Shown here: piece by piece, positions 1 to 5,783 of the stretch
Layout of the letters: the number at the start of each line of letters is the position of its first letter
Position numbering within the stretch: the first letter of the stretch is position 1
Assembly (NCBI GenBank): GCA_902488965.1
Contig: CABTYA010000056.1
Location: forward strand, 1 to 6,772
Reading direction: 5' to 3'
DNA from: an uncultured Veillonellaceae bacterium
GTDB lineage: Bacteria; Bacillota; Negativicutes; Veillonellales; Negativicoccaceae
Length of the DNA stretch: 6,772 nt
The notes under the pieces: model-generated
What the model was told of the DNA's origin: nothing
Database searches by the model: none
What the model saw: only the letters and a program-made list of their open reading frames with translations
Program-made: the position numbers and the translations under genes

Positions 1-235
1 GACGGGGAGATTGGCACATTATACGCGCAGCGAGGCTAAGGCCGCGATTGAGCAAGCCGGCGGAACGGTACTGTCGGCAATCAGCAAAAATGTCACTTTG
101 GTAGTGGCGGGCGCGGATGCGGGAAGCAAGCTCGACAAAGCGCGAAAACTGGGAATTACAGTTTGGTCGGAGAACGAATTGCGGGCCGCATTGGCGGAAG
201 TCGCGGCGCCAGGTGCGCCCGACGGTGTGCTATAA
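1..235 (+). CDS. ligA: NAD-dependent DNA ligase LigA, C-terminal BRCT domain (5' partial)
   Basis: Only the last 77 residues are present; the first complete codon is at base 2 and the gene enters from the left edge. The visible part matches the end of a LigA BRCT domain: TGRLAHYTRSEAKAAIE, then GGTVLSAISKN, then LVVAGADAGSKLDKARKLG, and a final helix ending in a short Ala/Pro-rich tail. In LigA the BRCT domain helps the enzyme hold nicked DNA, while the adenylation and OB-fold domains lie upstream, outside this window. LigA seals nicks in replication and repair using NAD+. A TTG codon at base 11 could look like a start, but the homology runs on upstream of it, so it is internal. The neighbouring gatCAB genes fit the ligA-gatCAB order known in Firmicutes. 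The stop codon (233-235) lies inside a promoter-like -10 element. BRCT domains occur in other proteins, but this sequence pattern plus context makes LigA very likely. Confidence 0.9.
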   Translation, partial: TGRLAHYTRSEAKAAIEQAGGTVLSAISKNVTLVVAGADAGSKLDKARKLGITVWSENELRAALAEVAAPGAPDGVL

Positions 236-236
236 T
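228..236 (+). promoter_or_regulatory. Extended -10 promoter for gatCAB
   Basis: The sequence TGCTATAAT is a perfect extended -10 element (TG-N-TATAAT) for the housekeeping sigma factor. I see no convincing -35 hexamer 16-18 bases upstream, where the DNA is GC-rich ligA coding sequence; that is tolerated when the TG extension is present. Transcription would begin near base 243, giving a 5' leader of under 20 bases before the gatC start at 260. The element contains the ligA stop codon TAA (233-235). Whether gatCAB is also read through from ligA cannot be judged; no terminator lies between them. Confidence 0.6.
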
Positions 237-259
237 AGGAAAAAACAGGAGGCGCGGAT

Positions 260-544
260 ATGAAACTGACAGCAGAAGAGTTGGCGAAGGTCGCTCACCT
301 ATCCCGATTGGACTGGTCGGCGCAGGCGGCTGCCGATATCGGTGATTCGCTGGATGCGATTTTGACGTATATGGAAACCTTGAACGAAGTCGATACAAGT
401 ACTGTCGCACCGACGGTACATGCCGTTGAATTGTGCAATGTATGGCGGGAAGATGTCCCTCAGGAATCGTTGCCGCATGAGGATGCATTGCAAAATGCAC
501 CGGATCGAAACGACGAATATTTTAAAGTACCGAAGGTCATATAG
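260..544 (+). CDS. gatC: Asp-tRNA(Asn)/Glu-tRNA(Gln) amidotransferase subunit C
   Basis: This 94-residue protein has the usual GatC length. GatC is the small belt-like subunit that wraps around GatA and GatB and stabilises the heterotrimer that amidates Glu-tRNA(Gln) and Asp-tRNA(Asn). Family features seen: an N-terminal helix with VAHLSRLDWS (residues 11-20), a second helix ending LTYMETLNEVDTS (35-47), the linker PTVHAVELCNVWREDVP (51-67), and the typical C-terminus APDRNDEYFKVPKVI (80-94). The ATG at 260 is preceded by AGGAGG (247-252) at 7-base spacing, so the start is well supported. It is the first gene of the gatCAB operon, 24 bases after ligA. Its TAG stop (542-544) is part of the ribosome binding site of gatA, which suggests coupled translation. 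Confidence 0.96.
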   Translation: MKLTAEELAKVAHLSRLDWSAQAAADIGDSLDAILTYMETLNEVDTSTVAPTVHAVELCNVWREDVPQESLPHEDALQNAPDRNDEYFKVPKVI

Positions 545-553
545 GAGGGCAGT

Positions 554-2014
554 ATGGAGGAACTCACCATTCATGAGTGTCATCGGCGGTTGGCAGCCAA
601 AGAGGTATCGGCTGTCGAACTGACGAAAGCGGTTATCGCCCGAAAAAAAGAAACGGAACCGCAAATCCACGCGTATTTGTCCGATTCACACGAATCGGCG
701 TTGCGGACGGCGGCGGCGGGAGACACCAAATTGGCCGAAGGCAAAGCGATCTCTCCGCTTGCGGGGGTGCCGGGCGCCATCAAAGATAATATGTGCATCA
801 CCGGTCAGCCGACAACGGCGGCATCGCGGATGTTGGAACATTTCGTTTCACCCTACGATGCGACGGTCATTGACAAGCTGAACGCATGCGATTATATTTC
901 CCTCGGCAAACTCAATATGGACGAATTTGCGATGGGAAGCTCGACGGAAAATTCGGCATTCGGGCCGACACGCAATCCGTGGAATCACGATCATGTCCCC
1001 GGCGGCAGTAGCGGCGGCAGTGCGGCGGCGGTTGCAGCCGGCAGTGCATTGTGGGCGTTGGGTTCGGATACGGGCGGCTCCATCCGCCAGCCGGCCGCCT
1101 ATTGCGGTGTGGTCGGATTGAAACCGACGTACGGTCGTGTTTCGCGGTACGGGTTGTTGGCATTTTCCTCATCGCTTGACCAGATCGGACCGTTGACACG
1201 CGATGTGACGGATTGTGCGTTGGTGATGAATGCAATCAGCGGCTATGATGCTAAAGACAGCACCAGCATCCCGCAGGAAGTGCCGGATTATACGCAAGCC
1301 TTGCAAGCGGATGTGCAGGGGTTGCGCATCGGTGTTCCGGAAGAATTTTTCGGAGACGGGATATCCGCACCGGTCAAAAATGCGGTCACGCAGGCGTTGT
1401 GGTTTTATGAATCGCAAGGGGCGACATTGGTGCCGATTTCGTTGCCGCGGGCCAAATATGCCATTGCGGCGTACTATATTATTGCGCCGGCGGAAGCCAG
1501 CTCGAACTTGGCCCGTTATGACGGCGTCAGCTATGGATTGCGTGTAAACGCGGACAATTTGATGGATATGTACAAAAAGACCCGCAGCGAAAGTTTCGGT
1601 GCGGAAGTCAAACGGCGCATCATGCTGGGGACGTACGTGCTGAGCGCCGGATACTATGATGCATATTATCTGAAAGCGCTCAAGGTGCGGACGTTGATCA
1701 AAGAAGATTTTGCCAACGCCTTTGCCAAAGTCGACGTGATGATTACCCCGACCGTGCCGGATACGGCGTTTCGGTTCGGCGAAAAAATCAATAACCCGCT
1801 GGCAATGTACATGGAAGACGTGTGCACGGTACCAGTGAACTTGGCGGGGATTCCGGCCATCAGCATTCCCTGCGGTCGGTCGGAAGGATTGCCGATCGGG
1901 ATGCAGATTATCGGGCCGAATTTGGCGGAAGAAACGCTGCTGCGTGTGGCGTATACATTTGAAACGGCACATCCGGAATATACCCGCATGCCGAGTCAGG
2001 AGGCAATGGGATGA
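554..2014 (+). CDS. gatA: Asp-tRNA(Asn)/Glu-tRNA(Gln) amidotransferase subunit A
   Basis: GatA (486 residues, normal length) is the glutaminase subunit. It is an amidase-signature enzyme that releases ammonia from glutamine and passes it through a tunnel to GatB. The Ser-cisSer-Lys triad is intact by motif: K77 in GVPGAIKDN (71-79), S152 in PGGSSGGSAAA (149-159), and S176 in SDTGGSIRQPAAYCG (171-185). The spacing (75 and 24 residues) equals that of the characterised S. aureus GatA. Other family blocks are LGKLNMDEFAMGSSTENSAFG (about 117-137) and GLKPTYGRVSRYGLLAFSSSLDQIGP (about 188-213). The ATG at 554 has AGGAGG at 543-548, 5 bases upstream, and that site includes the gatC stop. The 3' end overlaps gatB by 4 bases (ATGA). 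No truncation or frameshift is seen. A free-standing amidase is unlikely given its partners on both sides. Confidence 0.98.
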   Translation: MEELTIHECHRRLAAKEVSAVELTKAVIARKKETEPQIHAYLSDSHESALRTAAAGDTKLAEGKAISPLAGVPGAIKDNMCITGQPTTAASRMLEHFVSPYDATVIDKLNACDYISLGKLNMDEFAMGSSTENSAFGPTRNPWNHDHVPGGSSGGSAAAVAAGSALWALGSDTGGSIRQPAAYCGVVGLKPTYGRVSRYGLLAFSSSLDQIGPLTRDVTDCALVMNAISGYDAKDSTSIPQEVPDYTQALQADVQGLRIGVPEEFFGDGISAPVKNAVTQALWFYESQGATLVPISLPRAKYAIAAYYIIAPAEASSNLARYDGVSYGLRVNADNLMDMYKKTRSESFGAEVKRRIMLGTYVLSAGYYDAYYLKALKVRTLIKEDFANAFAKVDVMITPTVPDTAFRFGEKINNPLAMYMEDVCTVPVNLAGIPAISIPCGRSEGLPIGMQIIGPNLAEETLLRVAYTFETAHPEYTRMPSQEAMG

Positions 2015-3456
2015 AATACGAAAGTGTCATCGGTTTGGAAGTACATACGGAACTGAAAACCAACACCAAAATTTTTTGCGGTTGCCGAGCCGAATTCGGC
2101 GCCGACCCGAACACCAATGTTTGTCCGGTGTGTTTGGGATTGCCGGGCGTTTTGCCCGTGTTGAACCGCAAAGTGCTTGAATATGCGGTGCGGGTCGGCG
2201 TCGCGTTGAATTGTAAAATTGCCAACTTTACCAAATTCGACCGCAAGAACTATTATTACCCGGATTTGCCGAAAAATTTCCAGACGTCACAATACGATTT
2301 ACCGATTGCGGAACACGGCTACTTGGATATCGAGGTGGACGGCGAAGTGCGCCGCATCGGGATTACGCGTATCCATATGGAAGAAGATGCGGGGAAATTG
2401 GTGCACAGCGGGGAGACGATTACGACATCGGACTACTCGTTTGTGGATTATAACCGTACCGGCGTCCCGCTCTTGGAAATCGTATCGGAACCGGATCTGC
2501 GTACTGCGGCGGAAGCGCGGGCATATATGGAAAAATTGCGTTCCATTTTGGAATATTTGGACGTCTCCGACTGCAAAATGGAAGAAGGCAGCTTGCGGTG
2601 CGATGCCAACGTATCGGTCCGCGAAGCGGGCGCGACGGATCTGGGCACCAAAGTGGAGATGAAAAACATCAACTCGTTGCGCGGTGTCGAACGCAGTATC
2701 GAATACGAAGCGCAGCGGCAGGCGGAGGCCTTGGAAGACGGCGAAGCCATCGTGCAGGAAACACGTACGTGGGACGAGGCGGCCGGTGTAACGCGTTCCA
2801 TGCGTTCCAAAGAAGAAGCGAACGATTATCGGTATTTTCCGGAACCGGACTTGGTACCGTTTACCGTCAGCGACGAATATATTGCGCAGGTGAGACAGGC
2901 GTTGCCGGAATTGCCGGATGAGCGTCGGGACCGCTTGATGAGTGAATACGAACTTTCGCGTTATGATGCGGAACAGATTACGGCGAAAAAAGATTTGGCC
3001 GAATATTTCGATGCGGCGGTGGCGGCGGGCGGCGACGCCAAAGTTGTCGCCAACTGGCTGATGGGCGATTTCGCACGTCTGGCCAATGAGGCGCAGACGG
3101 CGGCGAGTGATGCGCCGGTATCGCCGGCACATCTGGCCGGCATGCTGGCCAAAATCGACGACGGTACGATTTCCGGCAAGATTGCCAAATCCGTATTTGA
3201 GGATATGTGGCATACAGGTAAGTCCGCAGAGACTATCATTGAAGAAAAAGGGCTGCGGCAGATTTCCGATACGGGTGAATTGGAAACAATTATCCGTGAT
3301 GTTATTGCAGCCAATCCGCAATCGGTGGAAGATTTCCAGGCGGGGAAAAAGAAAGCAATCGGCTTTTTGGTCGGTCAGACGATGAAAGCGACGAAAGGTA
3401 AAGCCAATCCGCAGATGGTCAATCAGTTGTTGACGAAGTTGTTGCAAGAGATGTGA
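2011..3456 (+). CDS. gatB: Asp-tRNA(Asn)/Glu-tRNA(Gln) amidotransferase subunit B
   Basis: GatB (481 residues, full length) binds the mischarged tRNA, activates the side-chain carboxylate with ATP, and transfers ammonia supplied by GatA. Visible features in order: the N-terminal GLEVH motif (8-12); a four-cysteine zinc site, C23 and C25 with C38 and C41; FDRKNYYYPDLPKNFQ (76-91); HMEEDAGKLVH (122-132); DYNRTGVPLLEIVSEPD (146-162); EEGSLRCDANVSVR (191-204); KVEMKNINS (214-222); and DYRYFPEPDL (272-281). From about residue 330 a helical YqeY-like tail domain follows, ending with GFLVGQTMKATKGKANP (451-467); this tail recognises the tRNA. The start has AGGAGG (1998-2003) with 7-base spacing and overlaps the gatA stop by 4 bases. 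Together with gatC and gatA it forms a complete heterotrimer operon. It implies that the organism makes Gln- or Asn-tRNA by the indirect route; which one depends on whether GlnRS and AsnRS genes exist elsewhere. Confidence 0.98.
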   Translation: MKYESVIGLEVHTELKTNTKIFCGCRAEFGADPNTNVCPVCLGLPGVLPVLNRKVLEYAVRVGVALNCKIANFTKFDRKNYYYPDLPKNFQTSQYDLPIAEHGYLDIEVDGEVRRIGITRIHMEEDAGKLVHSGETITTSDYSFVDYNRTGVPLLEIVSEPDLRTAAEARAYMEKLRSILEYLDVSDCKMEEGSLRCDANVSVREAGATDLGTKVEMKNINSLRGVERSIEYEAQRQAEALEDGEAIVQETRTWDEAAGVTRSMRSKEEANDYRYFPEPDLVPFTVSDEYIAQVRQALPELPDERRDRLMSEYELSRYDAEQITAKKDLAEYFDAAVAAGGDAKVVANWLMGDFARLANEAQTAASDAPVSPAHLAGMLAKIDDGTISGKIAKSVFEDMWHTGKSAETIIEEKGLRQISDTGELETIIRDVIAANPQSVEDFQAGKKKAIGFLVGQTMKATKGKANPQMVNQLLTKLLQEM

Positions 3457-3464
3457 GAACGGAC

Positions 3465-3470
3465 AGGAGG
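3465..3470 (+). promoter_or_regulatory. Ribosome binding site that sets the start of the small membrane protein gene
   Basis: A perfect AGGAGG sits 6 bases before the ATG at 3477. The reading frame is open back to a GTG at 3453, overlapping the gatB stop, but that codon has no good Shine-Dalgarno sequence and using it would put this AGGAGG inside the coding region. The ATG at 3472 is only one base from the AGGAGG and meets a stop after two codons. The start at 3477 is therefore preferred. Confidence 0.8.
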
Positions 3471-3476
3471 GATGAC

Positions 3477-3758
3477 ATGACGGACTTTGAACAGGAAGGG
3501 ACGGAAGCAAAAGAAGCGCGCAAAATTTCCGAAACGGAGCGGCAGGCGTTTCAAGGAGTCACGTATGAAGCTAACGGCGAGCGTGAAAAAACGATTGACG
3601 ATTTATTGCAACGCAGCAGTTGGCTGGAAAGCGGTCGCTGGAAATCGGTGGCTATTGCGGTGGCCGTTGCGGCGGCCGTGTTGTTGTTCGGCGGTGTGTT
3701 TATTTTTCTGGCGCTCGCGGGAGCGGCTATCGGTGTCATCAGAAAACTGTTTCGCTGA
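3477..3758 (+). CDS. Hypothetical small membrane protein, one predicted transmembrane segment
   Basis: I do not recognise this 93-residue protein. Residues 1-56 are hydrophilic and rich in Glu, Lys and Arg, with likely helical stretches (EAKEARKISETERQAF, 10-25; KTIDDLLQRSSWLESGR, 38-54). Residues 57-88 are a long hydrophobic Ala/Val/Leu/Phe/Gly run, wide enough for one long membrane span, or possibly a tight hairpin at GG (72-73). The C-terminus is short and basic (RKLFR, 89-93). There is no signal peptide, no cysteine and no catalytic motif that I can see. It would be a tail-anchored protein with a charged soluble domain. It begins 20 bases after gatB, has a strong ribosome binding site, and is followed directly by a terminator whose A-tract includes its stop codon, so it is the last gene of the gat transcript. 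Nothing in the sequence links it to tRNA amidation; co-transcription may only reflect a convenient location. Confidence 0.82.
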   Translation: MTDFEQEGTEAKEARKISETERQAFQGVTYEANGEREKTIDDLLQRSSWLESGRWKSVAIAVAVAAAVLLFGGVFIFLALAGAAIGVIRKLFR

Positions 3759-3782
3759 AAAAAGGGCTGCGGCCCTTTTTTT
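3758..3782 (+). terminator. Intrinsic terminator of the gatCAB operon
   Basis: The stem GGGC (3764-3767) pairs with GCCC (3772-3775) around a TGCG tetraloop (3768-3771). Six A residues before it (3758-3763) can pair with the T residues after it (3776-3781) to extend the stem, and a run of seven T residues (3776-3782) forms the release tract. It starts at the stop codon of the small membrane protein gene. The A-stem-T symmetry would also allow termination of transcripts from the other strand, though no convergent gene is present. Confidence 0.93.
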
Positions 3783-3810
3783 GTGAATTGAATGCGCTAT
3801 CGTATATAAT
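3781..3810 (+). promoter_or_regulatory. Promoter of the scpA-scpB-rluB operon
   Basis: TTGTGA (3781-3786) is a 4 of 6 match to the -35 consensus and is separated by 18 bases from a perfect TATAAT (3805-3810). Transcription would begin near 3817, leaving a leader of roughly 20 bases. The -35 box overlaps the T-tract of the upstream terminator, so the end of one operon and the start of the next share bases. No operator-like inverted repeat is visible around it. Confidence 0.78.
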
Positions 3811-3837
3811 AGAAAGAAAACAGGAAAGCGAATCGAT

Positions 3838-4557
3838 GTGATGACAGAGCAAGAGCGAGACTATCGGGTGGAGTTGTCGGTGTTCGACGGACCGTTGGAT
3901 GTATTGGTGCATTTGGTCAAAAAAAATAAAATCGATATTGCGGATATCCCGATTCATGTGATTGTGGCGCAGTACATGGAGTATTTGGAATTGGCACAGG
4001 CGGCCAATCTGCAGTTGGCGACGTCGTTTTTCGAGATGGCGGCGACATTGCTCGCCATCAAGGCGGCCATGCTTTTGCCACGCCCCGAGGGCGAGGAAGA
4101 GGAAGACCCGCGGGAAGATTTGGCGGAGCAGATTCGCGTGCACGAAGAAGTTGTACGGCTCAAGGAAGAAATCGTAAGACAACTGGCGGCGCAGGAGAAT
4201 TTTTTGGAGAGGTCGCCGACGGTACTGCGTTCGACGCAAATCAAGGGAGATATCTCGCGCCGGCGGCTGGAAGCCGTTTGGCAACGGTTGCAGGAAGCGC
4301 AAGCGGAGGAAACACGTGTACATACCGTTATCGTCGATCCCCTGTCGGTCGTGCAGGTACAAGCGGAGCTGCAGGAACGATTGCGCAGGGGGCGGGTGGA
4401 CGTGCTCGGGTATATCTTGTCCTTACCGCACAAACTCTATCAAATTACGGCCTTTCTGGTGATTTTGGAAGGGGTGCGCCAACAGAGGATTTCACTGTAC
4501 GATGACGGCGCAGGCTGGTATATGGAAGGAAATGATGACGATAGTAATCAAGGATGA
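3838..4557 (+). CDS. scpA: Segregation and condensation protein A
   Basis: ScpA (239 residues, family-typical) is the kleisin of the bacterial SMC complex. It bridges the two SMC heads and, with a ScpB dimer, closes the ring used to organise and separate chromosomes. Seen: the N-terminal SMC-binding region YRVELSVFDGPLDVLVHLV (9-27) with KKNKIDIADIPIHVI (28-42); the second N-terminal helix LATSFFEMAATLLAIKAAMLLP (about 60-81); an acidic linker EGEEEEDPRED (84-94); a charged helical middle that would contact ScpB; and a C-terminal winged helix, VDVLGYILSLPH (187-198) and FLVILEGVRQQRISLY (206-221). The start is uncertain by one codon: GTG at 3838 or ATG at 3841. AGGA at 3822-3825 is rather far upstream, which slightly favours 3838. 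It is the first gene of its operon and overlaps scpB at the 3' end. Confidence 0.95.
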   Translation: MMTEQERDYRVELSVFDGPLDVLVHLVKKNKIDIADIPIHVIVAQYMEYLELAQAANLQLATSFFEMAATLLAIKAAMLLPRPEGEEEEDPREDLAEQIRVHEEVVRLKEEIVRQLAAQENFLERSPTVLRSTQIKGDISRRRLEAVWQRLQEAQAEETRVHTVIVDPLSVVQVQAELQERLRRGRVDVLGYILSLPHKLYQITAFLVILEGVRQQRISLYDDGAGWYMEGNDDDSNQG

Positions 4558-5086
4558 GCAGTTGGCCTTGGCGGAGGCGTTGCTGTTTGTCGCGGGCGAT
4601 CCGGTCGGAGTGGAAACGGTCGCGGCGGTGGTCGCGGTGACACCGGAGGAGGCGGCGGACGTTTTGCAGTCACTTGCTGCGCGCTATGCGGCGGATGCGG
4701 CGTGCGGGATTGAATTGCGCGAGACGGACGGCGGGTGGCAGTTGTGCACCAAGGCGGCATACGGTGAACGGCTGAAGGCGGTTTATGCGCCGCCGCTGAC
4801 ATTGAGCAATGCGGCGTTGGAGACACTGGCAATTGTGGCATACCAGGCGCCGGTTACGCGCGCCCGTATCGAGCAGTTGCGCGGTGTGGGCAGTGAGCGT
4901 TCGATTGCGACGTTGTTGGAACGGGATCTGATTATGGAATGCGGCCGTGCGGAGCTTCCCGGTCGGCCGATTTTATATGATGTGACACCGTTGTTTCGGC
5001 GCAAAACAAACGGAGATGCAGTGACCGTCGCGCAGACGGACGAAGAAGGGATACGGCATGAAGGAACGATTACAGAAACTGATTAG
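4535..5086 (+). CDS. scpB: Segregation and condensation protein B
   Basis: ScpB (183 residues from this start) is a dimer of double winged-helix subunits that binds the middle of ScpA in the SMC-ScpAB complex. The first winged helix spans about residues 10-80 (AEALLFVAGDPVG, 13-25; GGWQLCTK, 66-73). The second contains LTLSNAALETLAIVAYQAPV (88-107), TRARIEQLRGVGSE (108-121), TLLERDLIMECGR (126-138) and LPGRPILYDVTPLF (141-154). The start is not certain: ATG codons at 4532 and 4535 follow GGAAGGA closely, while an in-frame ATG at 4502 would add 11 residues and overlap scpA further. I chose 4535 because family members begin close to the EALLF motif. It overlaps scpA by 23 bases and rluB by 29. 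After residue 154 the usual FLxxFGL-type C-terminal segment is missing, replaced by a hydrophilic tail, so the C-terminus may be altered (see findings). Confidence 0.92.
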   Translation: MTIVIKDEQLALAEALLFVAGDPVGVETVAAVVAVTPEEAADVLQSLAARYAADAACGIELRETDGGWQLCTKAAYGERLKAVYAPPLTLSNAALETLAIVAYQAPVTRARIEQLRGVGSERSIATLLERDLIMECGRAELPGRPILYDVTPLFRRKTNGDAVTVAQTDEEGIRHEGTITETD

Positions 5087-5783
5087 CGGAGCGGGACTCG
5101 CCTCACGGCGCAAGGCGGAAGAGTGGATTCTCGAAGGCCGTGTGCGGGTCAACGGCAAAGTGGTGACCGAGCTCGGCAGCAAGGCGGACGGCAGACGGGA
5201 TAAAATCACCGTTAACGGGAAGGCGTTGGTCATGCCCGAACCGGTGTACTATTTATTGAATAAACCGAAAGGGGTCGTTACCACACTTTCCGACCCGCAA
5301 GGGCGACGGACGATTATGGATTATTTGCAAAAAATTCGCGTACGGGTTTATCCGATCGGTCGGCTGGATCTGAACACGGAAGGATTGTTGTTGCTGACGA
5401 ATGACGGCGCACTGACACACGGCTTGGAACATCCGTCGTCCGAGGTGGAAAAGGAATACGAAATCCGTATCAAATCACCCGTCAGCGACCGTGTATTGCA
5501 AGCTTTTCGGGACGGTGTCCGCTTGGCGGACGGGATGACGGCTCCGGCTACCGTGGAAACGACGGGGTTCGATGTCAAAACCGGCCTGACAACCTTGTAT
5601 GTGACGATTCACGAAGGGCGTAACCGTCAGATTCGCCGGATGTGTGAACATTTCGGTCTGCGGGTACATAATCTGAAGCGGGTTCGCTATGCGGGCTTGA
5701 CGTTGCAAGGAGTCAAGCGAGGGAGTTACCGTAAGTTGACGCCGACGGAGGTGGAAGAGCTTTATGCCTGCATCCCGACGTAA
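5058..5783 (+). CDS. rluB: 23S rRNA pseudouridine synthase, RsuA/RluB family
   Basis: This 241-residue protein is a pseudouridine synthase that isomerises a uridine in rRNA. It has an N-terminal S4 RNA-binding domain (RLQKLISGAGLASRRKAEE, 4-22, through VRVNGKVVTELGSK, about 29-42), then the catalytic domain: YYLLNKPKGVVTTLSD (64-79), the active-site motif GRLDLNTEGLLLLTNDG (101-117) with catalytic D104, EKEYEIRI (131-138), and EGRNRQIRRM (186-195). The ATG at 5058 has AAGGG (5046-5050) upstream. The gene begins inside the end of scpB, and scpAB followed by rluB is a recurring Firmicutes arrangement; in B. subtilis the equivalent gene (ypuL) modifies 23S rRNA. RsuA (16S) and RluE/RluF are related, so exact target specificity rests on context rather than on a visible residue. 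It overlaps the next gene by 20 bases. Confidence 0.92.
   Translation: MKERLQKLISGAGLASRRKAEEWILEGRVRVNGKVVTELGSKADGRRDKITVNGKALVMPEPVYYLLNKPKGVVTTLSDPQGRRTIMDYLQKIRVRVYPIGRLDLNTEGLLLLTNDGALTHGLEHPSSEVEKEYEIRIKSPVSDRVLQAFRDGVRLADGMTAPATVETTGFDVKTGLTTLYVTIHEGRNRQIRRMCEHFGLRVHNLKRVRYAGLTLQGVKRGSYRKLTPTEVEELYACIPT

Noticed and set aside
1169..1972. A 267-codon open frame on the - strand inside gatA
   Set aside because: It is the antisense shadow of intact gatA, with no ribosome binding site-based support and no recognisable motif.
3430..3458. TTGACG (3430-3435) near the end of gatB as a -35 box for the small membrane protein gene
   Set aside because: No -10-like hexamer lies 16-18 bases downstream (GTGAGA at the expected place), so it is probably only coding sequence.
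3453..3476. GTG at 3453 as an alternative start of the small membrane protein
   Set aside because: It gives a GTGA overlap with the gatB stop but lacks a ribosome binding site, while the ATG at 3477 has a perfect one at good spacing.
2299..3510. A 403-codon open frame on the - strand across gatB
   Set aside because: It lies wholly antisense to a clear full-length gatB, its product is rich in Arg, His and Phe in the way of an antisense frame, and it resembles no family. It is explained by codon bias in gatB that avoids stop complements.
3739..4362. A - strand open frame of 207 codons over the terminator and scpA
   Set aside because: It would have to cross the strong terminator and promoter region and is antisense to well-supported ScpA motifs.
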